Positions 53,091-60,306 of a DNA stretch of 64,000 nt are shown one piece after another. Below the pieces are notes generated by a model. The model did no database searches, was not told where the DNA came from, and saw only the letters and a program-made list of their open reading frames with translations. Position numbers and translations under genes: made by a program. Each line of letters starts with the position of its first letter. Position 1 is the first letter of the stretch. The DNA is from Lactonifactor longoviformis DSM 17459 (lineage in GTDB: Bacteria; Bacillota; Clostridia; Lachnospirales; Lachnospiraceae), in NCBI RefSeq assembly GCF_900129135.1, contig NZ_FQVI01000007.1, positions 112,338 through 176,337 on the forward strand. Direction: 5' to 3'.

Positions 53091-53768
53091 ATGTCCAAAT
53101 CACCGCATACGCCAGAGTTCAGAGCAATGGTTTCTCAAGAGTATCTTGACGGTTTAGGCTCATATGATTCTCTGGCAGCTAAATATCAGATCGGCAGCAC
53201 ACAACTAAGTGAATGGATTGCTAAATACAGGCAGCATGGTTTGTCTGCCTTTCAAAATAGAAAAGGTAACGCCCCCTATTCATCAGAGTTCAAAATCTTG
53301 TGCGCCGAAGCCGTTTTGTCCGGACAAGGAAGTGTGGATGACATTGTTGCAAAATACAATATTTCAAGCCGAAAGGTTTTGCGAGACTGGATTTGCATGT
53401 ATAATGCCAATAGAGAACTTAAGGATTATAATCCGAAACGGGAGGTCTATATGGCAGAGGCACGCAGGAAAACAACGATAGATGAACGCATGGAAATCGT
53501 TCGATACTGTATTGAACATAATCGCAATTACAAGGAAACAGCCAGTTTATATGATGTTTCATACAGCCAGGTCTATTCCTGGGTAAAGAAATATGATGCT
53601 GACGGGGAAGATGGGCTGTCAGACAGGCGTGGTCATCACAAAACAGACGGTGAAGTCGATGAGCTAGAGCGTTTACGGCGTGAAAATCTACGTCTGAAAC
53701 GCCAGCTTGAAGAAAAAGATATGGTGGTCGAATTGTTAAAAAAAGTGAAAGAATTCGAAGGGATGTGA
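53091..53768 (+). CDS. IS3-family transposase OrfA
   Basis: 225 residues with two or three helix-turn-helix units of the IS150 type (about 8-45, 60-100 and 125-165, for example YKETASLYDVSYSQVYSWVKKY) and a C-terminal leucine-zipper-like coil (LERLRRENLRLKRQLEEKD). It binds the element ends. The TTA-AAA-AAA sequence at 53736-53744 gives an A-AAA-AAA slippery site; shifting -1 there enters the orfB frame, which is open, and would make the OrfAB transposase. Confidence 0.93.
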   Translation: MSKSPHTPEFRAMVSQEYLDGLGSYDSLAAKYQIGSTQLSEWIAKYRQHGLSAFQNRKGNAPYSSEFKILCAEAVLSGQGSVDDIVAKYNISSRKVLRDWICMYNANRELKDYNPKREVYMAEARRKTTIDERMEIVRYCIEHNRNYKETASLYDVSYSQVYSWVKKYDADGEDGLSDRRGHHKTDGEVDELERLRRENLRLKRQLEEKDMVVELLKKVKEFEGM

Positions 53769-54730
53769 GGATTGGAAAAGTACGTTACGGATCAAAATAT
53801 CTGGCGGTGAAGCACTTCTATGAAGATAAGAAGTGGAGTATAAACTGGATGTGTAAGCAGCTTGGGATTTCCAGAGCCGGATACTATAAATGGCTGCACC
53901 GGGACATTCCTGTGCAGGAGCAGGAAAACCAAAAGCTGGCTGAGCTGATCAAAGAGTATGATGAACGGTTCCGTCACATCCTTGGTTACCGCAGAATGGC
54001 ATCATGGATCAATCATTTCAACCATACTTGTTATAGTCCTAAGCGAGTACATAGGATCATGAAAAAGCTGAATATTCATGCTGTCATCAGAAAGAAAAAG
54101 AAGAAATATAGAGCATCCACTCCAGAAACAACAGCGGAAAATAAGTTAAAGAGAGAGTTCTATACAGAGGCTCCAAACCAGAAATGGGTAACAGATGTCA
54201 CGGAGTTCAAAGTTCCGGGAAAGAAGAAGAAACTATATTTAAGTGCGATCTTGGATCTATATGACCGATACCCGGTTTCCTATGTGATCAGCTGCAAGAA
54301 TAACAATCAACTGGTATTTAAAACATTTGATAAAGCAATTGCTGCCAATCCAGGTGCAAGGCCGCTCTTTCACAGCGACAGAGGATTCCAGTATACAAGT
54401 AGGTTATTTCAAAGAAAACTGAAAGAACAGAAAATGGAACAGTCGATGACAAGAGTAGGGCATTGCATTGATAATGGCCCCACAGAGGGATTCTGGGGTA
54501 TCCTCAAGACCGAGATGTATCAAATGTATGAGATAACAGATGAAACGTCCTTACGCTTTGCAATTAAGGACTATATACGATTTTACAGTAAAGAACGCCC
54601 CCAGGACAGATATCAGTGCAAGTCACCATTGGAGGTACGGATTGAAGCATTAACTTCGGATGAACCAACAGAGTATCCTATAGCAAAGAACAAGCGAATT
54701 GAGAAATATAAAGAGAAATGGTGTGCATAG
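53765..54730 (+). CDS. IS3-family transposase OrfB (DDE catalytic part)
   Basis: 321 residues in the -1 frame relative to orfA. The catalytic triad is visible as Asp in WVTDVTEF, Asp in FHSDRGFQYTS and Glu in NGPTEGFWGILK. The N-terminal HTH_21 region (RFRHILGYRRMASWIN) is typical of IS150. It overlaps orfA by four bases (GTGA), so translation may occur by the programmed -1 shift or by coupling. Confidence 0.94.
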   Translation: MRIGKVRYGSKYLAVKHFYEDKKWSINWMCKQLGISRAGYYKWLHRDIPVQEQENQKLAELIKEYDERFRHILGYRRMASWINHFNHTCYSPKRVHRIMKKLNIHAVIRKKKKKYRASTPETTAENKLKREFYTEAPNQKWVTDVTEFKVPGKKKKLYLSAILDLYDRYPVSYVISCKNNNQLVFKTFDKAIAANPGARPLFHSDRGFQYTSRLFQRKLKEQKMEQSMTRVGHCIDNGPTEGFWGILKTEMYQMYEITDETSLRFAIKDYIRFYSKERPQDRYQCKSPLEVRIEALTSDEPTEYPIAKNKRIEKYKEKWCA

Positions 54731-54849
54731 AAAAATGACCACACTTGAAACGGTGTGGCCATTCATCAGCACTTAATTTTAGATATTTTACTTGTCTACT
54801 TGACAAGGGGCATATCACTTCTAAAAGAGGGCATATCGCCGGTTTTACC

Positions 54850-55791
54850 TTACCTTATTTTATATTTTTTTAGTTCCTCAGAGCAGACGTCGTAGAATCT
54901 GGGCTCCAGCAATACATATGCGGGTACATAGCCCCCAAAACGGCCCAGCTGCCCGATCCGCCTTTGAAGCTCTTCCCGTATGTCTTCCTCTGCAGTGGAT
55001 GGAACATTCAGTGCCTGGGAATTCAGCCCTCCGCTGAAGGAAAAGTGCTGCCCGTGCTTTTCTACAAGACTGTCCAGATCATTGCATACCATACAGGGCT
55101 CCCAGCCGTCAAAACCGCACTCTACAAAATCATCCACCAAAGTATCCACTTTTCCGCAGCTGTGCATAATAGCAATACATCCCTTCTCATGGATCGCATC
55201 TGCAATCCGTTTCAGACGGGGTTTGAAAAGTCTGCGGAAGATTGCCGGGGATATAAAAGTACTGATTTGTGTGCCAAAATCATCGCTGTGTGCAATGGCG
55301 TCCGCGCCCATATGATCTATAAGCTTCTGGTATAGCTTGATTTTATAACAGGTGATGGCTTCCACAAGTTCTTCATATGCTTCGGGTTCTTCATATAAGG
55401 CAATCAATGCCTGCTCAAAGCCCATCAGCGCGTGGGTCCGTTCAAAGATACCCTGGGGAATGAGATAGTAATTCGCCACCGTGTCCCGATCCTTCAGAAC
55501 ACCCCACTTTTCAGCAATGAAATCCCAGTCTACAGCATCCAGATCCGGAAATTTAACAGTATTTTTCCAATCGGTGATATCCGTTAAAACTTCTCTGCCC
55601 GGAGTGGGGGCCGGCATACCGGGTCCGTCGGCGGATGAGGTCCAATGAACCCCGAACCAGTCATAATCATTTTCTTCCATTTCTCCAATTTCAGCCTGAC
55701 CAATCAGATAACGAAAATCTTTCAGCATATCAGGAACCCATTGAGGATGGTCTACGGTAAGTGTACGAATCAGGTTTTCTTTTGCATTCAT
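54850..55791 (-). CDS. URO-D-family methyltransferase-like protein
   Basis: 313 residues of the uroporphyrinogen decarboxylase superfamily, in the MtaA/CmuA-like branch. MHSCGKV matches the zinc His-x-Cys site of corrinoid-dependent methyltransferases. Members move methyl groups between methylated corrinoid proteins and an acceptor; true heme HemE proteins lack this site. No corrinoid protein or MtaB/MtgB-like partner is adjacent, so the substrate is unknown. GGGAGGCAG lies before the ATG. It is divergent from a PucR-type regulator, which may control it. Confidence 0.85.
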   Translation of the reverse strand: MNAKENLIRTLTVDHPQWVPDMLKDFRYLIGQAEIGEMEENDYDWFGVHWTSSADGPGMPAPTPGREVLTDITDWKNTVKFPDLDAVDWDFIAEKWGVLKDRDTVANYYLIPQGIFERTHALMGFEQALIALYEEPEAYEELVEAITCYKIKLYQKLIDHMGADAIAHSDDFGTQISTFISPAIFRRLFKPRLKRIADAIHEKGCIAIMHSCGKVDTLVDDFVECGFDGWEPCMVCNDLDSLVEKHGQHFSFSGGLNSQALNVPSTAEEDIREELQRRIGQLGRFGGYVPAYVLLEPRFYDVCSEELKKYKIR

Positions 55792-55915
55792 GCAGCTGCC
55801 TCCCTATCTGTTTTTTATTATAATAGTAGAAGCTTTTCGCCATTTTTTCTATCCGCAAAACAGAGCGGATTTTGATGAACGGCACATCAATTTGTAGTAT
55901 TCAAAAGTAAAAACG

Positions 55916-55944
55916 TTGAAAGCTTTGGCATCAGGAAGTATAAT
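55916..55944 (+). promoter_or_regulatory. Promoter of the PucR-type regulator gene
   Basis: -35 TTGAAA (55916-55921), 17-base spacer, perfect -10 TATAAT (55939-55944). Confidence 0.75.
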
Positions 55945-55976
55945 TGAGAAAGATATAAGATAAGGTGAGAATACGG

Positions 55977-57488
55977 ATGAGACTAAGTGCATGTTTAATA
56001 AAGGAAGAGCTGGAAGGCCGGCTGGCCGGCGTTGTGGAAGGAGAAGGCTATCACAAGCCTCTTCTCTCAAAGGTACGTATGTACCAGGGAGAGCATTTTC
56101 TGGAAGCCGGATATTTGTATATAGCTTCAAAGGAAACACTGGAAGAGATGCCGGAGATGAAAAAAGGAAGCTGTCTGCTTTATCCAGGCAGACTGGAGGA
56201 ACTTCCTCTCTCTTACAATTCCCGGGAGGGGACGGTTCTGGCAGTCATGGAACAGGGGACAGAGGCATACCTGAACTATATCCTGGAGATTTTTGAAAAA
56301 TACAGCGCCTGGGAAGAGGAAATGCAGAATTGTATCAATAAGCGCAAAAATATACAAAGTATGATAGATGCGTGCAGAGGAATTTTTGAGAATCCTTTGT
56401 TTCTGTGCGATCAGGATTACCGCTTTTTAGCATTAACCGGTTTGGAATCAGGAGAAAAGGAGACAGATACCGTCAGCCAGGATGTTATGTGCAGCTTCCG
56501 CTTTGAGACAGAATTTCAAAAATTATGGAACAGCAGCTCGGCTTTCCTGTATCAAAGTAAATTTCTGCCGTACCGTAATCTCAGCTACAGAGTGCGGTGC
56601 GGGGGAAATTATACCCTTGGTCTCAATCTCCAGGAAAGCCGGGTTTTGTTTCGTGAGAGTGACCGCTTTTTGTTAGAATATCTGGGAGAATATATCCGCC
56701 TGTATTATGACCAAAACTATATGCAGCTGTGTCAGAATCAGGAGGAGAAAACGGCTGTCCTGAAAGGTTTGATAACAGGGAAAGAAACACATCGGGAGAG
56801 CCTTCAGCTTGTGCTGGACGCTCTGCAATGGGAGGAGGATCACAGCTATCAGGTTTACTGCTTGAAGATTACAGAGCTGGAAAAAAAGTACCGCTTTGTG
56901 GGGAGCCAGTGCACGCAGGTGGAACACGTATTTCAGCATGCGTACGGGCTGGAATATGAAGACTGTCTTGTAACAATAGTAAATCAAACACTTCTGGGCC
57001 GCGGCAGGGAATCGGCAGAGGAACAATTGCGGATCTTTATTCGGGAGAACTATCTGAAGACAGGTAAAGGGAGGGCTGCGGCGGGAATCCGCAATATCAG
57101 AGCCTCTTATCTTCAAGCGGTCGCAGCGCTTGAGACGGGAGAAAAGAAAGACCCTACCAAATGGTATTATGACTTTGAGGAATACTGTCTGGACTATATG
57201 ATTTACAACTGTACAGGCAGTCTTTCCCCGAAGGAACTGGTGCCGGAAGGCCTTCTGCGCATGAAGGAATATGACAGGCAGAACAAGACCTTTTATCTGC
57301 AGACCCTGGAAACGTATTACAGGGAAAAGTGCAATACAAGCAGAGCTGCAGAAGTCCTGTTTATTCACCGGACAACCTTTTTGGAACGGCTCAGGCGGAT
57401 CCGGCGTTTTTTATGTATGGATTTGGATGATCCTAAAAACAGAATCTATCTGATCTTATCCATGGAGGTTCTGAAAAATGATAATTAA
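55977..57488 (+). CDS. PucR/CdaR-type transcriptional regulator
   Basis: A 503-residue protein whose C-terminus (about 435-500; YYREKCNTSRAAEVLFIHRTTFLERLRRI) is the PucR-type helix-turn-helix. The upstream 430 residues have no recognised fold by eye, but the arrangement fits the PucR/CdaR group that senses small metabolites. ATG at 55977 follows AAGGTGAG; the GTG inside that site is not the start. It is divergent from the URO-D-family gene and probably regulates it. Confidence 0.85.
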   Translation: MRLSACLIKEELEGRLAGVVEGEGYHKPLLSKVRMYQGEHFLEAGYLYIASKETLEEMPEMKKGSCLLYPGRLEELPLSYNSREGTVLAVMEQGTEAYLNYILEIFEKYSAWEEEMQNCINKRKNIQSMIDACRGIFENPLFLCDQDYRFLALTGLESGEKETDTVSQDVMCSFRFETEFQKLWNSSSAFLYQSKFLPYRNLSYRVRCGGNYTLGLNLQESRVLFRESDRFLLEYLGEYIRLYYDQNYMQLCQNQEEKTAVLKGLITGKETHRESLQLVLDALQWEEDHSYQVYCLKITELEKKYRFVGSQCTQVEHVFQHAYGLEYEDCLVTIVNQTLLGRGRESAEEQLRIFIRENYLKTGKGRAAAGIRNIRASYLQAVAALETGEKKDPTKWYYDFEEYCLDYMIYNCTGSLSPKELVPEGLLRMKEYDRQNKTFYLQTLETYYREKCNTSRAAEVLFIHRTTFLERLRRIRRFLCMDLDDPKNRIYLILSMEVLKNDN

Positions 57489-57510
57489 GTGTATGTTTTT
57501 CCTCTCCTGT

Positions 57511-57530
57511 AATAAGTCTGCAATAAGTCT
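57511..57530 (+). promoter_or_regulatory. 11-bp-period direct repeat before the two-component operon
   Basis: AATAAGTCT occurs at 57511-57519 and 57522-57530, one DNA turn apart, the spacing used by OmpR/PhoB-type regulators. A TACACT sequence at 57535-57540 could be the -10 box, with the repeats covering the -35. The regulator would be the RR at 58183. Confidence 0.45.
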
Positions 57531-57584
57531 TCCTTACACTGAAAGAGAAGAAGGAAACCAGATAGGATATAAGGAGGACTGTTT

Positions 57585-58151
57585 ATGAGGAATGAAAGAT
57601 GGAGAAAGCATAAAGTAATTATTATTGCAGCGGCAGCAGCTCTGGGAGTGACAGGAACAGCGGGTATCCTGGCTGTATATGGCCAGAATCTTGCGGAGCG
57701 CAGAGTGGCGGAAGAAGCTTCGGAATCGCTGACCGAGGGCGTAATAGAGGAGATTCCCTATTATCGGGGCTGGAATGACAGTACTCTGTACCGGGATGCG
57801 GTAGAGGACCAGGAGATTGTAAAAGAGGTATGCACCCATTTTGGACTGGACTACGAGACAGTTACGATGAAAGATATCACCAAAGATATGAGAAATTATG
57901 AGGAGGCGCTGAATCTGAAAAAGGATTTGGGGGACAACCCCCTTCTTTCGGAGAATGCAAAAGAAGGAGTCTTTACTTTGGAGGTGTATATCAGCGATGT
58001 CTATGCCTTTGACGGAGGCGGACAGGTAATCAAAAAATACTGTGAGACCCTGGGGCTGGATGCGTCACTGCTGAAAGTATCGGATTTATCCCTGGAAGAC
58101 CTGATCAAGATCGGGGAATTGGCTTACGAGACCTCAGATCATCCCAAATAA
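57585..58151 (+). CDS. Exported small protein of unknown function
   Basis: 188 residues with one N-terminal hydrophobic segment (about 10-32, VIIIAAAAALGVTGTAGILAVYG) that is an uncleaved anchor or signal peptide. The rest is acidic and helical, with no motif I recognise. AAGGAGG precedes the ATG. It lies first in an apparent operon with a response regulator and sensor kinase, so it may be an accessory to the kinase's sensing or a regulated output. Confidence 0.75.
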   Translation: MRNERWRKHKVIIIAAAAALGVTGTAGILAVYGQNLAERRVAEEASESLTEGVIEEIPYYRGWNDSTLYRDAVEDQEIVKEVCTHFGLDYETVTMKDITKDMRNYEEALNLKKDLGDNPLLSENAKEGVFTLEVYISDVYAFDGGGQVIKKYCETLGLDASLLKVSDLSLEDLIKIGELAYETSDHPK

Positions 58152-58182
58152 AAGAAAAAGACAGTGCGGAAAGGTAACCAAT

Positions 58183-58836
58183 GTGGCAGAAATATTAATT
58201 GTAGAAGACGAGAGCGGGATTAATGAATTAATCCGACGGACTCTGACAATGACAGGGCACCATTGCCTGCAGGCATACACAGGGCGGGAAGGGGTGCAGC
58301 TGGCACAGGACAACGGGTGCAGGATAGACTTGGTATTATTGGATATCAATCTGCCGGATATGGATGGATTTCAGGTGATCAAAGAGATGAGGGATCTGCC
58401 TGTCATCTATGTGACGGCGAGGGACCAGGTACCTGACCGGGTGCGGGGACTGAACAGCGGAGCAGAGGACTATATTGTAAAGCCATTTGCTATGGAAGAG
58501 CTGATTGCACGGGTACAGGTGGTTTTGCGGAGATTTCATAAAGAAGAGAAACTATTTTATCTGAAGGATCTTCAGGTTAACCTAGAAGAACATGTGGTAT
58601 ATCGAAGGGGGAAAGAAGTGGTGCTGACCAACAGAGAGTTTCGGCTTCTGCAGGCTTTAATTGTCAATAAAAATATAGCACTCTCCAGATCCCAGCTTCT
58701 TGATCTGGCCTGGGGAATGGATTACTTCGGTGACGACAGAACTGTAGACGTACATATTCAGCGCATCAGAAGAAAATTGGGACTGGAACAGCAGATAAAA
58801 ACCATCTTTAAGTATGGATACCGTCTGGAGGTATAG
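58183..58836 (+). CDS. OmpR-family response regulator
   Basis: 217 residues: receiver (about 1-115, Asp54 in LLDINLPDMDG, switch Lys in YIVKPFAMEEL) and C-terminal winged helix (about 125-215; TNREFRLLQALI and DDRTVDVHIQRIRRKLG). The start is the GTG at 58183, after AAGGTAA. The kinase gene begins two bases after its stop. The direct repeat at 57511 is its likely binding site. Confidence 0.93.
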   Translation: MAEILIVEDESGINELIRRTLTMTGHHCLQAYTGREGVQLAQDNGCRIDLVLLDINLPDMDGFQVIKEMRDLPVIYVTARDQVPDRVRGLNSGAEDYIVKPFAMEELIARVQVVLRRFHKEEKLFYLKDLQVNLEEHVVYRRGKEVVLTNREFRLLQALIVNKNIALSRSQLLDLAWGMDYFGDDRTVDVHIQRIRRKLGLEQQIKTIFKYGYRLEV

Positions 58837-58837
58837 G

Positions 58838-59947
58838 ATGCAGCTATGGAAAAAAAACTATCTGATTACCTTCCTGTTATTTTTACTGGTACTGAATACA
58901 GGTCTTTTCTGCCTGTCCCAGGTGCTGTTTCAAAATGACCTGGAGCGGTGGATGGAGATGGCCCTTATGGGAGAACAGCGGTTTGCCTATGCAGTATCAG
59001 AGTTTGAGGATACATCGGATATCAATGAACAGATCAAATATATCTGCAGAGGATATTACACAGGGAATGCCAGGATGACTGTCTTAGCAAATGGTGAGAG
59101 CATTGTAAACTATGTTCCCGCGGATCTGAAGTTTTCATACAGTGCGGATATTGTAACGTACAGCGGCCGCAAATATGTTCTGCTCCATGATACAGAAGAG
59201 ATTCAGGGGAAATTTTATGAAATTATTTACATGGAGGATATCAGTCAGGTATATAAAGAACAAAAAGAGCGTCTCGCCGGTCTTGCCTGTGTCAGTCTTA
59301 TGCTTGCAGCCATTATTGGTACAATGCTGTATATAACAATGAAAAAAATTTATAAGCCGGTCAATCATATTGCTCATGAGCTGAGAAATCCTCTTACCGT
59401 GATCCAGGGTTATGGGCAGTATGTCCAGATGGGAAACATATGCGGGGAGGATTGCTTTTTTGCAGGCCAGCAGATTGTAAAAGAAGCCCGCACGCTGGCG
59501 GAACGGGTAGACAGACTTTTGATCATGGGAAACCTTAGAGAAGGCACCATCCGCTGTTTGGAGATAAATGCAGATACTTTATTTCAGGAGCTGAAAGAAA
59601 GTTATGAGGGACTGGAGACAGAGAATGATATTATTTCGATCACAGGGGATCCGAATCTAATAAAATGTCTGTTTCAAAACTTGATTTCCAATGGGAAGAG
59701 AGCAGGCGAACGGGTGAAACTCACCGGAAAGGGCAAATACATTACAGTCTGGAATGACGGAAAAGAGATAGGGGAAGAAGAGCTCAGGTATCTGAATAAA
59801 AACCATCGGTGGCCCCGGGAGACAGTCAAGAACAATGGGTTTGGCATAGCCCTGTGTTATGATATAATCAAACTGCACAGATGGAAGATGAGTTATGCAT
59901 CCTCCAGGGAAGAGGGCACGACGGTTACCATTCAAATTATGGAGTAA
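58838..59947 (+). CDS. Membrane sensor histidine kinase
   Basis: 369 residues: membrane segment about 7-27, an extracytoplasmic sensor of about 115 residues, second membrane segment about 148-168, HisKA with His180 in IAHELRNPLTV, and HATPase with Asn in LFQNLISNGKRAG and the G2 loop NGFGIALCYDII. Some ATP-site motifs look short, for example no obvious DNGxG, only WNDGKE. The ATG at 58838 follows GGAGG. It pairs with the upstream OmpR-type regulator. Confidence 0.9.
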   Translation: MQLWKKNYLITFLLFLLVLNTGLFCLSQVLFQNDLERWMEMALMGEQRFAYAVSEFEDTSDINEQIKYICRGYYTGNARMTVLANGESIVNYVPADLKFSYSADIVTYSGRKYVLLHDTEEIQGKFYEIIYMEDISQVYKEQKERLAGLACVSLMLAAIIGTMLYITMKKIYKPVNHIAHELRNPLTVIQGYGQYVQMGNICGEDCFFAGQQIVKEARTLAERVDRLLIMGNLREGTIRCLEINADTLFQELKESYEGLETENDIISITGDPNLIKCLFQNLISNGKRAGERVKLTGKGKYITVWNDGKEIGEEELRYLNKNHRWPRETVKNNGFGIALCYDIIKLHRWKMSYASSREEGTTVTIQIME

Positions 59948-59970
59948 AACAGAGAATTTCCTGCATCCCC

Positions 59971-59999
59971 TTGACAAATTTTCCCGTTCTGGGTAGAAT
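59971..59999 (+). promoter_or_regulatory. Promoter of the T-box-leuS transcript
   Basis: -35 TTGACA (59971-59976), 17-base spacer, -10 TAGAAT (59994-59999). Confidence 0.8.
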
Positions 60000-60004
60000 A
60001 ACAG

Positions 60005-60272
60005 TTAGTCAATAAGACAAAAACGCAGAAGAGGAGCAGTAAGAGTCTCTCAGCTTTCAGAGAGCTGCCGGCAGGTGAAAGGCAGCAGTGAAGAACTCCC
60101 AACTCGCCTCAGAGTTCTCTGGCTGAACGCATACTTTCAGTAGGTCAGAGCGGGAACTTCCCGTTACAGAAGAACGAGTGCATCCCTCTGGGGATGAAGT
60201 AGAGTGGTACCACGGAATGTTAACCCTTTCGTCTCTATGGTCTTATAGGGCATAGACACGGAAGGGTTTTTT
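60005..60272 (+). promoter_or_regulatory. T-box riboswitch (leucine) with terminator
   Basis: The T-box sequence AGAGTGGTACCACGG (60201-60215) is intact. The terminator stem runs from about 60222-60239 to 60251-60268 and ends in TTTTTT. An AGTAA box (about 60040), a GGTG distal loop (about 60073) and CTC triplets (best candidate 60096-60098) agree with tRNA-Leu sensing. It controls leuS. Confidence 0.92.
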
Positions 60273-60306
60273 GTACCAAATCACATATATGTAGGAGGAA
60301 AGAAAC

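Larger units (their letters stand above)
53030..54817 (+). mobile_element. IS3-family (IS150-like) insertion sequence, intact
   Basis: 1,788 bp. Terminal inverted repeats start TGATATG at the left and, read inward from the right, TGATATGCCCC; further in both carry AAGTAGACAA then GTAAA-type sequence (imperfect over about 34 bases). A 3-bp target repeat CTT flanks it at 53027-53029 and 54818-54820. Two overlapping frames (orfA, orfB) with an A7 slippery run fit the IS3-family plan. No gene within is broken, so it looks recent and potentially mobile. Confidence 0.92.
53015..54843. terminator. Terminator hairpin split by IS insertion
   Basis: The 13-bp arms ACCGGCGATATGC (53015-53027) and GCATATCGCCGGT (54831-54843) are perfect complements, separated by the IS. 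Without the element and one copy of its CTT target repeat they would form a hairpin with a roughly 12-base loop between two convergent genes, with T-rich flanks on both strands. Confidence 0.75.
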
